From Dendrolimus kikuchii (lineage: Eukaryota > Arthropoda > Insecta > Lepidoptera > Lasiocampidae): a DNA stretch of 64,000 nucleotides. The DNA is taken from assembly GCA_019925095.2 (NCBI GenBank), contig JAHHIN020000030.1:2012501-2076500 (forward strand), given 5' to 3'. A program made the position numbers and the translations under genes. Every line of letters begins with the position of its first letter. Positions within the stretch are counted from its first letter, which is position 1. Shown piece by piece: positions 9,708 through 20,953 of the stretch. The notes beneath the pieces were generated by a model. The model saw only the letters and a list, made by a program, of their open reading frames with translations, made no database searches and was not told where the DNA came from.

Positions 9708-10876
9708 GAACAGACAGCTTCCTTGGCGCAACAGTCGGCAATCTCATTTCCACCAATTCCACAGTGACCTGGGATCCAGGCAAGTACTATATCTAAACCA
9801 GACGAGTGACAACGAAAGAGGGCTTCCTTTATTTTTAGGGAGATGACAAAGTTATGTTTAGCATGTAAAGGTAATTTTGAGATATCCTGTAGGGAGCTTA
9901 AGGAATCAGTAAAAATGATAGATTTACTTATGTTATGGGATTCAATATAAAGGACGGCTTCTAGAATAGCGATTGATTCGCCAGTGAACACAGAACTAGG
10001 AGGAGGAATTTTGAAATTTAAAATAATTTTGTATTTGGGAATCCAAATAGCTGAACCAACAGGGCCATTTTGAGATAGCCGTGATGCATCGGTGAAAAAC
10101 TGAAGGTGGTCTGGCCAACGATCCTGCGTAATTTTACAAAATAATTGATTAGCATCTGGAGAATTTTTGTGAATATCTAGATTTAGAATAACATTAGGTT
10201 TATAAATAAGGCTTTCAAAACTAAACTCAAAAACAGGATTTTTATAATTCTGGAAAATGCCAAGAGGGAGATCTACTAGTTTCTTATACGAATTTATAAT
10301 AAGTGGAAGACATTTGTGAGTCCAATAACTAGATGTGAACGAAATTTGAAGGAGTTGATCTAAGATACCTAGAAGGGGATGATCTGAGAGCTCTATCACT
10401 TTATAAAAGAATCTGTCCGACAGAAGCTGCCTGCGAAGAGCAAGAGGAGGGTCTACACACTCAACCTGAAGGGCATTTGTTGGAGAAGATTTCATTGCGC
10501 CTGTGATGATTCTGAGGCATTTGGCTTGTATGCGTTCCAGTTTCATGAGAGCGGATTTACTGCAGGGTTCCAATATGAAGCAGGCATAGTCAAAATGGCT
10601 GCGGATGATGGCATTATAAAGCAGCTTCTGACAATAGGGGTGAGATCCCCACCTAACACCTGACAGGGCTCGAATTACGTTAGTGTTTTTTTCTGTTTTT
10701 GCGCAAATATAATTGAGATGGGGGAGGCCTGAAAGTTTGGCATCGAGGAAGACACCTAGGAATTTAACAGAGTTAGCAATTTGGATTGGATGATTGTTAA
10801 TGTGAATGTCTAGGGCAGGAATATCTCTTTTGCGGGAGAATATTACAGCCGAGCTTATTGAAGCAGAAAGTGACAA
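9708..10876 (-). pseudogene. I-clade LINE ORF2, RT thumb and RNase H, cut by insertion
   Basis: The frame continues from the RT region, then carries an RNase H domain: FFTDASRLSQNG (first Asp), TGESIAILEAVLYI (Glu), IFTDSLSSLQDI (second Asp) and IPGHCGIGGNEIADCCAKEA (last His/Asp). This is the four-acid RNase H pattern characteristic of I-group LINEs. The true element sequence stops at 9708, inside the duplicated target site; codons read from 9578 to 9707 belong to the inserted R1-clade element's 5' end, not to this protein. Confidence 0.82.
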
Positions 10877-11926
10877 ACCGTGCTCTGAAAGCCATGAGTT
10901 AGATAAAAAAGAGCAGAATTGATACGGTTTGAAGCATCACTGAAAGAGTCAGAAGTGGCATATAGAGCAATGTCATCGGCATACTGAAGGGCTTTGCAAA
11001 AGCAGCTTACAGAAGATTCTAAATCAGCCGTATAAATGTTATAGAGGATCGGGCTGAGGACAGAGCCTTGGGGTAAACCTTTCCATACAAGACGCGGGGG
11101 GGAGTCGATTCCCGAAACGCGGACGGAGATTGATCTCTCCATGAACATATTGGAAACAATGTTGACAATCCTCGGGGGGATACTCAGATTGTGCAGCTTC
11201 TGCCTGAGTATTTGAAGGTTGACGTTGTCGTATGCAGACGTTATGTCTAAAAAGACTCCTACGACATGTTCATTTCGGGAAAAAGCTAATCTGATGTCTG
11301 AGGTAATAAGGCTGAGACTTTCCATTGTACCTAAACCTCGTCTAAAACCAAACTGGCTATTGGCTAATATGCCTTTGCTTTCTACGATCCACTCGAGTCG
11401 ATTTTTAATTAAATGCTCCATAATTTTAGCAAGGACTGAAGATAGGGCTATAGGTCTATAAGCATCAGAGTCTGAAGCATCCTTGCCAAGTTTTAATATT
11501 GGAACAATTATTTGCTTTTTCCAAGACTCTGGGATAGATCCGGAAAGAAAAATCTGATTCAGAAGGTTCAGTAGAAAATGCTTAGAAGATTCACAGGACT
11601 GAATTACAAAGGAATAAGTAATGCCGTCTACTCCAGGAGAAGAGTCTCGGAGATGATCTAGGGCAGCGCATAGTTCTCCAAAGGAAAATTTAGAATTCAT
11701 GGGATTCAACTCATCTGAAGGGGAACAACTGATGGGGGGACAACGTTCAAGGGGAACAAAAGGAGGTGCAAGCTTGTGCATGAAATTGGGAAGCCAGGAA
11801 GATGGATTATTGGAATTAATATTATCGTCACTTTGGGACTTTCTAAAGGCTTTTATTTTCTTCCATATCATAGAAGCTGGAGTCCTGGGAGAAAGGGATT
11901 CGCAGAAGGCTTGCCAACCTTTTTTT
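10855..11926 (-). pseudogene. I-clade LINE ORF2, reverse transcriptase part
   Basis: RT palm and fingers are readable in the frame 10855-11871: WKKQIIVPILKLGKDASDS, SYRPIALSS-type finger motif (DAYRPIALSSVLAKIMEHLI), QFGFRRGLGTMESL, LDITSAYDNV, GLPQGSVLSPILYNIYT and the catalytic YADD (LQYADDIALY). The order and spacing match a LINE RT. The frame is lost near 10900 at a short A-run; the continuation is in the next frame (9708-10876). Confidence 0.8.
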
Positions 11927-12935
11927 TTTCTTTGAACGCAACAGTCTTTTAGAGGAAGCAGAGACTTTCTGAAATTCTAAGTAATTATCATATGTGAGGC
12001 TCCTGGTAAATTTAATCTCCGCTTCTTTGCGCTTTTTTACTATAGCGGAACATTCAGAATCCCACCAAGCAGGGGAGGGAATTTTATTTTTTACAGAGTT
12101 TTTTAGGGGGATTGATTGCTTAGCAGCAGATGTCAATGCAGATACATACTCATCATATAGGGAAGTAAAATTCAGAGAAGAAACATCAGGAAGAGAGTTT
12201 AATTTACTTTGTACCAAGGAAGAGAACTTATGCCAGTCAGCTAGTGCGAGTCTAAATCTCAAGAGAGGAATTGGAGTGACAGGAGGGGGTGAAGAATCAG
12301 GCAAGGAACAAAGAATAGGGAGATGGTCACTTCCATAACAGTTAGAAAGAACAGACCATGAAAGAGAGTAGGCTATGGAGGGAGAGGATAAAGTAAGGTC
12401 AGGGGCACTCGGATTTTGAAGGGGAGAGACTACGCGTAGGGGTTCCATCATTAATGATGCATAAGTTTAGATCATTTAAGATATCAAGAAATGCTGGAGC
12501 AATAGGATCACAGGAAGCTGAACCCCACAAAGTATGGCGGATATTTAGGTCTCCTAGAATGAGGAGAGGGACAGGAAGATGGCATAAGAGGGAGAAAAGT
12601 TCTTGTATGAGGAGAGCATTGGGGTAAGGGATGTAGACAGACACAAATGTTATATTAAGACAACGGACAGCTACAATATTAATATCTGGGGAGTGAGGGG
12701 GGAGGGTGAAACGGGAGAATGTAATATTTCTTCTAACAAGAATAGCACAACCAGCCCAACCATCCGATCTGTCATCTCGGATACATGAAAACCCAGGCAC
12801 TCGAAATAAAGAACCAGGGTTCAACCATGTTTCAGAGAGGGCAAAAAGGTAAGGATTAAACTGATTAATTAAAAAAGATACTTCATGTTTTTTATTATTA
12901 ACACTACGACAGTTCCATTGAAGGACCTTCGCCAT
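11927..12935 (-). pseudogene. I-clade LINE ORF2, AP endonuclease part (frameshifted)
   Basis: Apurinic-like endonuclease domain at the start of ORF2, used to nick target DNA. Visible motifs: NCRSVNNK near the N-terminus, LSETWL, GDLNIRHTLWG and, after a frameshift near 12415, SDHLPI. The 178-codon first frame (12399-12935) and the next frame (11843-12451) together cover the domain and the start of the linker to RT. A second frameshift falls in a 10-base A/T homopolymer near 11922-11931. These lesions make the polyprotein non-functional as assembled. Confidence 0.75.
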
Positions 12936-14361
12936 TTTGGATAGAAGAGTTTATAAGTGACGTAATAATTTTTTGAAGCATATCTATGACATTGTACGGT
13001 TGTATATCACCACATTTAGAAAATATGTTAATTAAAGCTGTTGACAAAATTTGTACTAAATTATCATTAGCGGTAGAGATATTAGGGGAGTTATCGCCAA
13101 GAGCACAACCATTTGGTAAAGAGGAAGGTGGTGAGGAGACAATATTAGCATGGGCTAGATGATCATATGTTGTACCTAGCTCCTGTCTAGGTTTTCTATG
13201 TATATAGATAGTTTTCCTATATGAAGAATTTGGTGCAGACTGAATAGTATTGGGGGAAGGTTCAGGGCATATAGGCGAGGGAACAGAATTAGGGGAGGGA
13301 TAGGGTATGTAGGCAGATTTGTTTGGAACTGTTGAGGAAATGTCAGCATATGAAGTCCGAACAGGTTTAAATCTACGGGCTGCCTCAACATATCCAATAT
13401 TTTCAGTGGACATTATGACTTTAATGTTTCTTTGGCGTGCATGTTCGGGGCATCTAGAGTCAGTGGCTGCATGATTACCAGAACAAAACAAACAAGTAAT
13501 TTTATCCTCAGGTACCTGACAAGTGGCATTTTCATGCGGGCCAGCACAGCGAGAACAGCGTGAGTTAGATCGGCATTTGTCACGGATGTGTCCGAAACGA
13601 CAGCATTTTAGGCACTGTATAGTGGGAAGGGTATATGTTCCAACAGGTTGAGAGAGGTTGCAACAATAAACATGGCTTGGGAGGGATTGGCCTAAAAAGG
13701 TGAGAACTACAGTACCAGTGGGTTCCCAGCAGGTTGTATCTTCAACACGTTTTTTTTTATTTAGTCTTCTCGCTTTAATTACTATAGAAGACTCTGGACG
13801 GCACTCAGTCCATGAAACCAAGTCCTCCAAAGACCAATCTAGAGGGATTGAATGAATTACACCCATACGGGTAAATTGGAAACGGGGAATTATTGCTGTA
13901 AGATTATTTAACTCTAGGACAGGGTGGGATAAGAATGAGTTAGCTTCAGAGAATGTTTTAAAATAAATAGAAATTTTGTTTCTTCCTATGTTTTTTATTT
14001 CGTCAACCCCTGAGACTTTGCTGTTGTAAATAACTTGGGCTATTTTGAGGGCGCGCATATTGTTGGATGATTTGGGCAGGTCCACATCGGGACCCGTAAC
14101 GTAAACAATAAAAGGGCCTGAGTCAGACTCAGAATACCTGAGATCCGAGTTTGCCACAAATCCAGGTCTGGTGTATGTGTGTTGGATAGAGACTGAAGGG
14201 GGCAAAATTCTTTTCTCGGGGGTATTTGAAGGAGCCTCTAAAGAACGTTTAGCCCGTAATTTCTCCTTAGTTTGGCCAATAGCGTGAGATTCGCCCACTT
14301 CCATTCCTAAAGAATGTCTCCCCCTATCAGGAGGGACTTTCTGTCCCACCGACTGCGACAT
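12904..14361 (-). CDS. I-clade LINE ORF1 (Gag-like nucleic-acid-binding protein)
   Basis: 485-residue uninterrupted ORF. The C-terminal half has a Gag-type zinc cluster: CLKCCRFGHIRDKC, then CSRCAGPHENATC, then CLFCSGNHAATDSRCP, i.e. three CCHC knuckles in the arrangement seen in Jockey/I ORF1 proteins. The N-terminal part contains a region resembling the RRM-like Gag fold of these elements. The presumed role is binding element RNA into a ribonucleoprotein for target-primed reverse transcription. The ORF overlaps the start of the endonuclease frame (12935) by about 30 bp, as is common between ORF1 and ORF2. ORF1 is intact although ORF2 is broken. Confidence 0.85.
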   Translation of the reverse strand: MSQSVGQKVPPDRGRHSLGMEVGESHAIGQTKEKLRAKRSLEAPSNTPEKRILPPSVSIQHTYTRPGFVANSDLRYSESDSGPFIVYVTGPDVDLPKSSNNMRALKIAQVIYNSKVSGVDEIKNIGRNKISIYFKTFSEANSFLSHPVLELNNLTAIIPRFQFTRMGVIHSIPLDWSLEDLVSWTECRPESSIVIKARRLNKKKRVEDTTCWEPTGTVVLTFLGQSLPSHVYCCNLSQPVGTYTLPTIQCLKCCRFGHIRDKCRSNSRCSRCAGPHENATCQVPEDKITCLFCSGNHAATDSRCPEHARQRNIKVIMSTENIGYVEAARRFKPVRTSYADISSTVPNKSAYIPYPSPNSVPSPICPEPSPNTIQSAPNSSYRKTIYIHRKPRQELGTTYDHLAHANIVSSPPSSLPNGCALGDNSPNISTANDNLVQILSTALINIFSKCGDIQPYNVIDMLQKIITSLINSSIQNGEGPSMELS

Positions 14362-14518
14362 TTATAAAGTAAAGTACTTACCACTAATAATAAACTTAAA
14401 AATAGCCAACACCAACAGATAAATGACAACACAAAGCCAGGAAAACAGAAAAACACGAAAGAAAACCAGGAGAAATTCGCCAAAACGTGATTCCGCGGGA
14501 ATGTCACCTGTCACTTTT

Positions 14519-15618
14519 CCTTGCAATGTTTTACCGGCAAAATTTTACAATGCATATGAATTGACAGCTATCTCAAATCTGTCACATCAAGGAAAGAGAT
14601 GTCATGCTGGTGAGTAAAAGAGAAAGGTATAAAATCATGATGAAATTGGTGAGTAATTATACTATAGATATTAAATAGTGGCAAATTATTACATGCTTTC
14701 TTCTAACAACACTGTGTGTCGACAGAGACACATAATATATGATTATTAGGAGATTAGACATTTTCGTAAGTATGAATGTGTACCTATATCCTATACAATC
14801 TTAATAAAGATAAACACTCTATTTAATAATGTAATTTCTCAAATGGACCTTCAGGGTGCAGTCTTAATTTTGACGTAAACTAAAGTGGTATTAGATTTTT
14901 GAAAAATCAATTACCCTTGTCAGGAAATGGATTGTCCGATGTTGAAATAAATAAAAAGATCTGTGTAGTATTATACCAAATCATAATGGAGCTTGCAAAT
15001 ATCAATTCCTGTTAAGTATATTCATGTATAGTTTAGTATTGGGACTTGAAGGTCCAGTTGAAAAATTCAAAATGATGTCTTGCGATGGTACCAGGAGTTC
15101 AGCAAATGCTAGGCAATGGCCAATAGGCAATAAAAGTGGCCGCAAATAGGGGTTGCCAGCTATTTGCGGCCACTTTTATATAGGCAACCCTATTCCTTGA
15201 TACACAGAAAAAAATTAGATTTAACTTTATACATAATTTATTTTAAAAACAAGTAAAAGAAATAATTTCTAATAGTATTATTTTAATTAAAAATACTAGC
15301 AATCACATTTTTATAGGCAACCTAGCAAAAATGTATTCCCCATATGTAATAGCCAGAGAGACAGATAACACTATTACTCACCAAAATAAACAAATACAAA
15401 AACGAAATGCATAATTACAATATATAATTGTATATAAAAACTAAATTTTAATTAAATGACATATGAACATAGTAATCTTGCAGCCGTATCTCGGTCTATA
15501 TGTTACCCATAACAAAAGCATAACTTCTTTAGCTTGGGGATATACAATATGTCTGTGTTTGTCTGCTTATTTATCTATAATCTAAGGTATGGACGCATCC
15601 AATAGTTTGGTTATTTCC
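14519..15618. other. Intergenic DNA downstream of the zinc-finger gene
   Basis: AT-rich DNA with no convincing coding region. It holds a perfect 20-bp inverted repeat at 15130-15179, and probably the 3' UTR of the minus-strand gene that ends at 15619. Nothing else recognised. Confidence 0.6.
15130..15179. repeat. Perfect 20-bp hairpin, 10-nt loop
   Basis: The arms ataaaagtggccgcaaatag (15130-15149) and its exact reverse complement (15160-15179) surround the loop gggttgccag. This may be a foldback MITE remnant or part of a 3' UTR stem. The flanking words aggcaa and aggcaaccc suggest a slightly larger symmetric unit. Confidence 0.85.
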
Positions 15619-17676
15619 TCAGACTTGTGCCTCAGCCTTATCTAGTTCTGGCTTAACAATCCATTTATCATCTACAATATCTACATCACTGTCATCTGCT
15701 ATGCTCATTTCATTGACATCCTCTGTGTCCGGTTTTTCTATTTTAACAATCTCAAATCCATCACTCAACGTTGCAGTTTCTAGTTCTTCAGGTGAGTCTG
15801 GTACATCATCCGATTTTTTGGTGTTTGTTGTTTTCTTGTATTCCATAACTTTAATATAATAGCCTGTATTACCCTTCACCGGGCATTCGTTTGCATGTTT
15901 TTTGAATAATTCGTTGGCGAATCTTAATTTACAAAATCTGCAGTGTTTCGGTTTTAGTAATATTTTATGATTGTCTCTCATTATATGTGTTTTACGTGCA
16001 TTGCTTGCTAAATAGTAAATGTTGCAATCAAGACAAGGGTAGACTTTGTAAAATTTATGTTTGACATTGTTATTATCTTCTTTTGCGACAAGTGTTAATT
16101 TGCCCGCAATTTTCTTATTTCTTTTGCCATATGATATTTTGTTTGGTTCAAAGTAGGTGACAATGTAATTTAATTTTTTGTTATTGTTATGAACAATGTT
16201 ACGTTTGTTCCAATTTTTAAGGCAAGCAAAAGGTTGTGCACTTTCTGATGATTTACTAACTTCTGAAACATCTGGCTCTGTGTCAACAGCATTACTAGTA
16301 GATTCATGTCGAGCATAATGCGTGGACCATCTGTGTGCATTAAAGCTATGCTTTGATGGGAACAGAATTTTACAACTGTCACAATATCGCGAACTTAGTT
16401 TTAAAATTGTGATACAGTCATTCAAAACTACTGCTGCAGGTAGATATTCCTTAGCTGATGATACAACTGAAAGTGCTTTTGAGGCTGGAATTATATTATT
16501 CAACATAGACTTTACATTAGGAGATGAAACTTCTGGTGTATTATAATCATTAGTACCACGAACAATTACAAAGTTACGACATTTTGATAAACCTCGTCGA
16601 TTATATTGTAAATGAACAGAATCAGAAGCTTCCTCCTCTTTAATAAGAGGTTTAATAGCCTCTGATTTCTCCACAATAGTTTTGAAAAAAGACTTGCTAG
16701 GATCTGTATCAGGTGTTCTGTCTATGGATTTAGTATTTTTATATCCTCGGACTTTATGTTCTAAAGAAATATTTTGACGCAATTTTGCTAAAGAGTTATT
16801 AATAATCTTAGCTATATTCGCTCTTGGTAATATTTTAAGACGATTATGTAGAACAGAGTGGGAATTCTCAGAAACATTTATATTTGTTGTGTTATTAAAC
16901 TCTGTTTTACGAACTGCATTATCATCTTGCTGTTTTTTAGTAAATTCTTCTTGTTTTATTACAACGGGTGGTTTATGTTGTACTATAGGTACCTCTGTAA
17001 AATAAAAATATTTGTGTATGTGAGACATGTCATGAGTTCAAGCACATGATTGTGGCAGGACTGTTTCTATACATCAGAATTAACATTATTAGCATGTTTG
17101 TTATGTCTTTGTAATCTTGGGGACAAAAGGATCTCTACATATTTGATATACAATGTTATTAAGTTAAGTCAAAAATACCCATATAGTTCATACTTGCGAT
17201 ATTGAGGCATCTTGGTGATAAAGGAAGTACTTAGAAATTATGGTATTTTAGAATTTTTTACAAATTTCAGTATGCCTGATGCCGACAGTCGAGTTTATTT
17301 CGGGCTAGGATAATGTAGCATAGAAGAACATACACAGCTCTGCAGTTTTTATTAATTTTGGCAACTTAAAAGGTACTTTTTAATAACTTAATTGTTCTTG
17401 TTATTGAGAGTGGGTGTAATGCTATATAGAGTGTATCAGTGTACGGAATACAAGCTAAACCAACCAAAGCTAAGTGATTTTGACTCTTAAGGGAGTTTGT
17501 CATTAAATCGAGTGAGGTTACATGGAGTTTACACTGTATTTACCAGTTAATAATTTTTGAAGAACCTTACCGTAATACGTAACTTCAGTTTTAATCTTGC
17601 AGAGGTTAGGAAACAGTTTTTTGACCCGAGGATTATCCAGGATATCATGCTCCTCAATATCTATATCTCCATCCAT
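15619..17676 (-). CDS. Two-exon C2H2-type zinc-finger protein, host gene
   Basis: Exon 1 is 17676-17571: ATG, 35 codons plus one base, donor G|GTAAGG. Exon 2 is 16994-15619, with acceptor TTTTATTTTACAG. Together they give 1482 nt, 493 residues, in frame across the junction (the split codon is Glu). The protein is acidic at the N-terminus (MDGDIDIEEHDILDN) and basic in the middle. Zinc-finger patterns: CDSCKILFPSKHSFNAHRWS followed by TH, CLDCNIYYLASNARKTHIMR followed by DNH, and a CRFC...H...C variant. The C-terminus is acidic, rich in Asp/Glu. It is likely a nuclear DNA- or RNA-binding protein. I do not recognise the orthologue. The intron (16995-17570) is unremarkable. Upstream noncoding exons are possible. 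Confidence 0.78.
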
Positions 17677-17762
17677 CTTAATGATGTCCTAAAACAGATA
17701 ACGACATTGGAAAGTGAGTTTGTTTATTCTTACTCCACAGTCATGACTAGTGTTAGATTTTT

Positions 17763-18010
17763 GTTCTAATTTAACAAGTTTTGCCAGGTGGTAGGGCATT
17801 TACCTGACTGGATGGCTACCACCCCTGGTCTAAAGTATGTCGCCATAACAACCTTGAGTTGTGTTCCGGCATTAGTGACCAGGTTCCAGTCTCCCTTAAG
17901 AGAGCAGCAGTGCATTTGTTGCAACTTTGCTGTTGCAAATGTCCATAGGCGATGGTAACCGCTTCCCATCAAGTGGGCCGTCTGCCTGTCTGCTGATCTC
18001 CTGCAATAAA
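17763..18010 (+). repeat. CR1-type LINE 3' tail / derived SINE
   Basis: The same sequence occurs in reverse orientation at 43142-43404 (shared words ggtggtagggcatttacctgac / gtcgggcaaatcccctaccacc in complement, and ccataggcgatggtaacc). Its inner half also recurs at 31340-31430, at the 3' end of the CR1-like fragment. It ends in an A-rich tail (aataaaataaaaaaaa near 18004-18019). This makes it a dispersed CR1 3' end or a SINE using it. Confidence 0.7.
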
Positions 18011-18024
18011 ATAAAAAAAAGTTT

Positions 18025-18205
18025 ATTTATGATAATAACAGCCTATAACTGTACCACTGCTGAGCTCGGGTCTTCCACTATAGAGGAACGGACAGTATTC
18101 CCACCACGCACGTCCAAGACGGCCTGGCAGGATTGACATATTGGTTATCCCAATGTGCAGGTTTTATCACGATATTTTCCTTCACCATTGTTAGCATGTG
18201 GTAGA
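18025..18205 (-). repeat. 3' part of a tRNA-derived SINE
   Basis: Similar throughout to the body of the SINE at 44187-44494 (shared words ccactgctgagctcggg, ttttccttcacc and caatatgcacatt). The tRNA-like head present there at 44400-44490 is missing here, so this is a partial copy on the same strand. Confidence 0.65.
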
Positions 18206-19042
18206 TGTAACAATATGCACATTCACAAAGATGTGTAGTTCAGTATGATTGTTTACACTAATGCTATTATATTAGGACACATTCTTACTATGGCGTTAAA
18301 CAAGGACATGTTATTAATATAAACCCTCACAGGGCTTGTACTTTCTAACACTGCAATATGTATCCATTGATAGCAGTTGTCACTATTGATGATAACAAAG
18401 TGTGATTTGAGTTTAGGAATACCAACCCTAACAGGTACCTCTATTTAATTTACCTTAAAACTTAATTAGAATTTTATATATACCGCGAGCAAAGTCAGGA
18501 GCAAAACCTAGTTTATATATAAACCTTCTTTGAATAATTAAGTAACTGAAGGTGAAAACCGCCCAAAAATCTGTTGCGTGGCTTAGCAAGAGTTAGCAGA
18601 TAAACAGACGCGGATAACGACTTGGCTTATAAAGGTACAAAGTATTTAAAACTCAGCATTATACTGCGTCAAGAGCTGACATAGCGCTGATTTTAAGTAC
18701 TAGCCTCCATTAAATCACAAGTGACAAACAAGTAACTTCTTATTGGCCATCATAAAGTAAATTTAAAACAATTTTATTCAAATACCAATAAAAATAAGCT
18801 TTAAAATGGAAACATAATTTTGAAAATGTAATAAACATCACCCATTGTCGGTGAAATACGCTTTTTGCGTACCATTTATAGAGACTTTTATTTATAAGAC
18901 AACAGGATTTACTGACCTAAACTATTTCTCCGTAGAAAACGATTACAAGGATATTGCAATAGATAACTAAAGCCTAATTAGACACAATATTTACAATAAT
19001 AAAAACACAAAACGAAATATACAACGGAAAAATACCATTTAC
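18206..19042. other. Intergenic DNA, mostly unassigned
   Basis: AT-rich. Near 18545-18640 there is a segment (ggtgaaaaccgcccaaaa, tctgttgcg) resembling the 3' ends of RTE-derived lepidopteran repeats. A short block near 18675-18705 (agcgctgattttaagt) resembles 43795-43830. No gene seen. Confidence 0.4.
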
Positions 19043-19954
19043 CCATGGACCATTGAGATATAACATGTCTAGAGAGAGCATTGCTAACAAACAACATCGC
19101 CAAAAACGGCATCAAAAACGCGAAGCGTTGCTAAGTTCACTCTGTGTTTTCGGGATATCAGGAAAAAAATATTACCCCATTTTTTATAATTAAATATTTT
19201 TTATGTAAGTGAAAAGTTTAAATGATCGTTATGTTTTAATCGCTTTATGTGTTATAATTTAATATTACTCCGAGGTTTCAGTTTTTTTTAAATAAAGTAT
19301 TAGCAACAAAAGTTGTGTGTCTTGGAACGAACCATAAAAAAATACATGCACAAATAAATTCATAACACATTCATAGCACATGTAGTAATTTTAATTCGCA
19401 ATAAAATGTCTGTACAGATATTAGTACATATTTATAAGTCTGTTAATTACCAATACTAATATAATAATTAAAAGAAAACTATTCATAATGGCAAATTATT
19501 TTTGTGTTACACATCATGTTCACGAAGGTTATTAGATGACTATTTATAACCCAAAGATTATCCTGCGCTAAAAGTCAGTGAAATCATTTGTAATAGTAGA
19601 CTTGGAACGATTCGATAGGTTCATATTGGGTAGTAAGCTTTATGTATAATCCAAAGTTTATATCAGTAGTAGGAACTACGGGGTAGGTACACGGGATAGT
19701 TTAATGCAGGGACTTAAGAGCAACTAAACCACTTGAAAAGGGCTATTATAGAAATAAAAATATTCATATCCAAAAGTTTTTATTCAAACTAGTTCAGTTT
19801 GATTATTTTCTGAACTAAAATTTGTTTTTTATCACATTAATATATTAAATTATTTCTTTATTAGGAATTAATGGAGATGCAGCTAACAGAATATAGACAA
19901 AATTAATATCTTAATTATGACAATAAAGAATTATCTATAATATTACTAGCGGCC

Positions 19955-20152
19955 CGGCGCGGATTCACCCGTGGTCTGTCCCGCTCCCGTGGTATAAAGC
20001 GTCATGTTATGCCTATGACACTCCCTGTTAACGTAGCTTTCCAACAGTAAAATAATTTTTAAAATCGGTTTAGTAGATCCCGAGATTACCCCCTACAACG
20101 TCACAAACTTACAAACTTTACCTCTTTATAATATTAGTACAGATAACTCCGA
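19955..20152 (+). repeat. RTE-derived SINE-like repeat inside MULE copy 1
   Basis: Segment from actagcggcccggcgcgg to tttataatattagtacagat. It resembles the lepidopteran RTE 3'-end/SINE group that ends in TATAATATTAGTA. It is bounded by the similar words ataatatta on both sides. The equivalent segment is in copy 2 (55391-55592), so it was inside the element before the two copies separated. Confidence 0.6.
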
Positions 20153-20929
20153 CCGAAGCATCTGCTTTAAACGATATTCAGTTTTTTTTACATCCTCTTT
20201 AACGATATTTGCAGCACGCATTCTGTCAATTCTATGTCAAACGTCATAAGGTTACATGAAAAAGTTTATATCGTCCAAAGCGCTAAGGTTAGATTAGAAA
20301 TAATTTTACATGATGGTTAAGTATTCTTAAATTTTCTAATTATCGTTCACACAACTTACATCTTATCGGTCACGACCATATATAATTATTTTAGGTACTT
20401 TATTTCAATACAATTGTGCCGTTGATAAGAAAATATAGAAAACATAGTGTAAAAATATCTCCGAAAATGATTCAAAATCCATCTCTTTGTCCAACAATAT
20501 GCCACAATTGGATCCGTAGGAAGTCTAAAACGTAATATAAACTAGTTTAAGAAAACCGGACACACAAACATTACATGTCTGTTTTCTATAGATTTTTTCA
20601 ATTATTCATATTTCATTAAAAAAAAATCGTAACAAAAGTCCCCAAATTTTGGAAAATAAGTCACACTTCTCACCTGACAACATCAATCAATTCGATAACC
20701 TTGAAAATGTCGAAATTAAATTTCACGTTTTTACAAAGAAATCATGAGAAAAGTGTTAAGTTTTCCGATTAAATGACATCTCATCCTTATCCTTTCCCGT
20801 TTTAAAATAGTTCCGACACATTTTAATAGCGCAGGCCGACATAATTATTTTTTTTGCGAGAGCTCTAACCAGTAAAGTAATCGAAACGACACTAACAGGC
20901 GTGGGAAGCCACTGAAGCCAGTGCACCAA

Positions 20930-20953
20930 TTTTGGTGCACTGTTTTTGGGCCG
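20930..20953. repeat. Subterminal hairpin of MULE copy 1
   Basis: Near-perfect palindrome cagtgcaccaattttggtgc followed by actg, about 45 bp from the right end; conserved in copy 2. Subterminal palindromes often mark transposase binding or foldback ends. Confidence 0.7.

Larger units (their letters stand above)
1336..14508 (-). mobile_element. I-clade LINE, split by nested R1-clade and Jockey insertions
   Basis: The minus-strand order is ORF1 with three zinc knuckles (12904-14361), endonuclease, reverse transcriptase, RNase H (to 9708), then a C-terminal tail resuming at 2015-1532 and a 3' UTR ending in a GAA-type tail near 1336-1352. RNase H after RT places it in the I group. The sequence gaacagacagcttcc occurs at 9708-9722 and 2001-2015; removing what lies between restores a continuous reading frame (KEAVCS then GSNKY). 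Candidate target duplication of the I element itself: tgttactttt (1325-1334) versus tgtcactttt (14509-14518), one mismatch. The copy is dead: three frameshifts plus the insertion. Confidence 0.82.
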
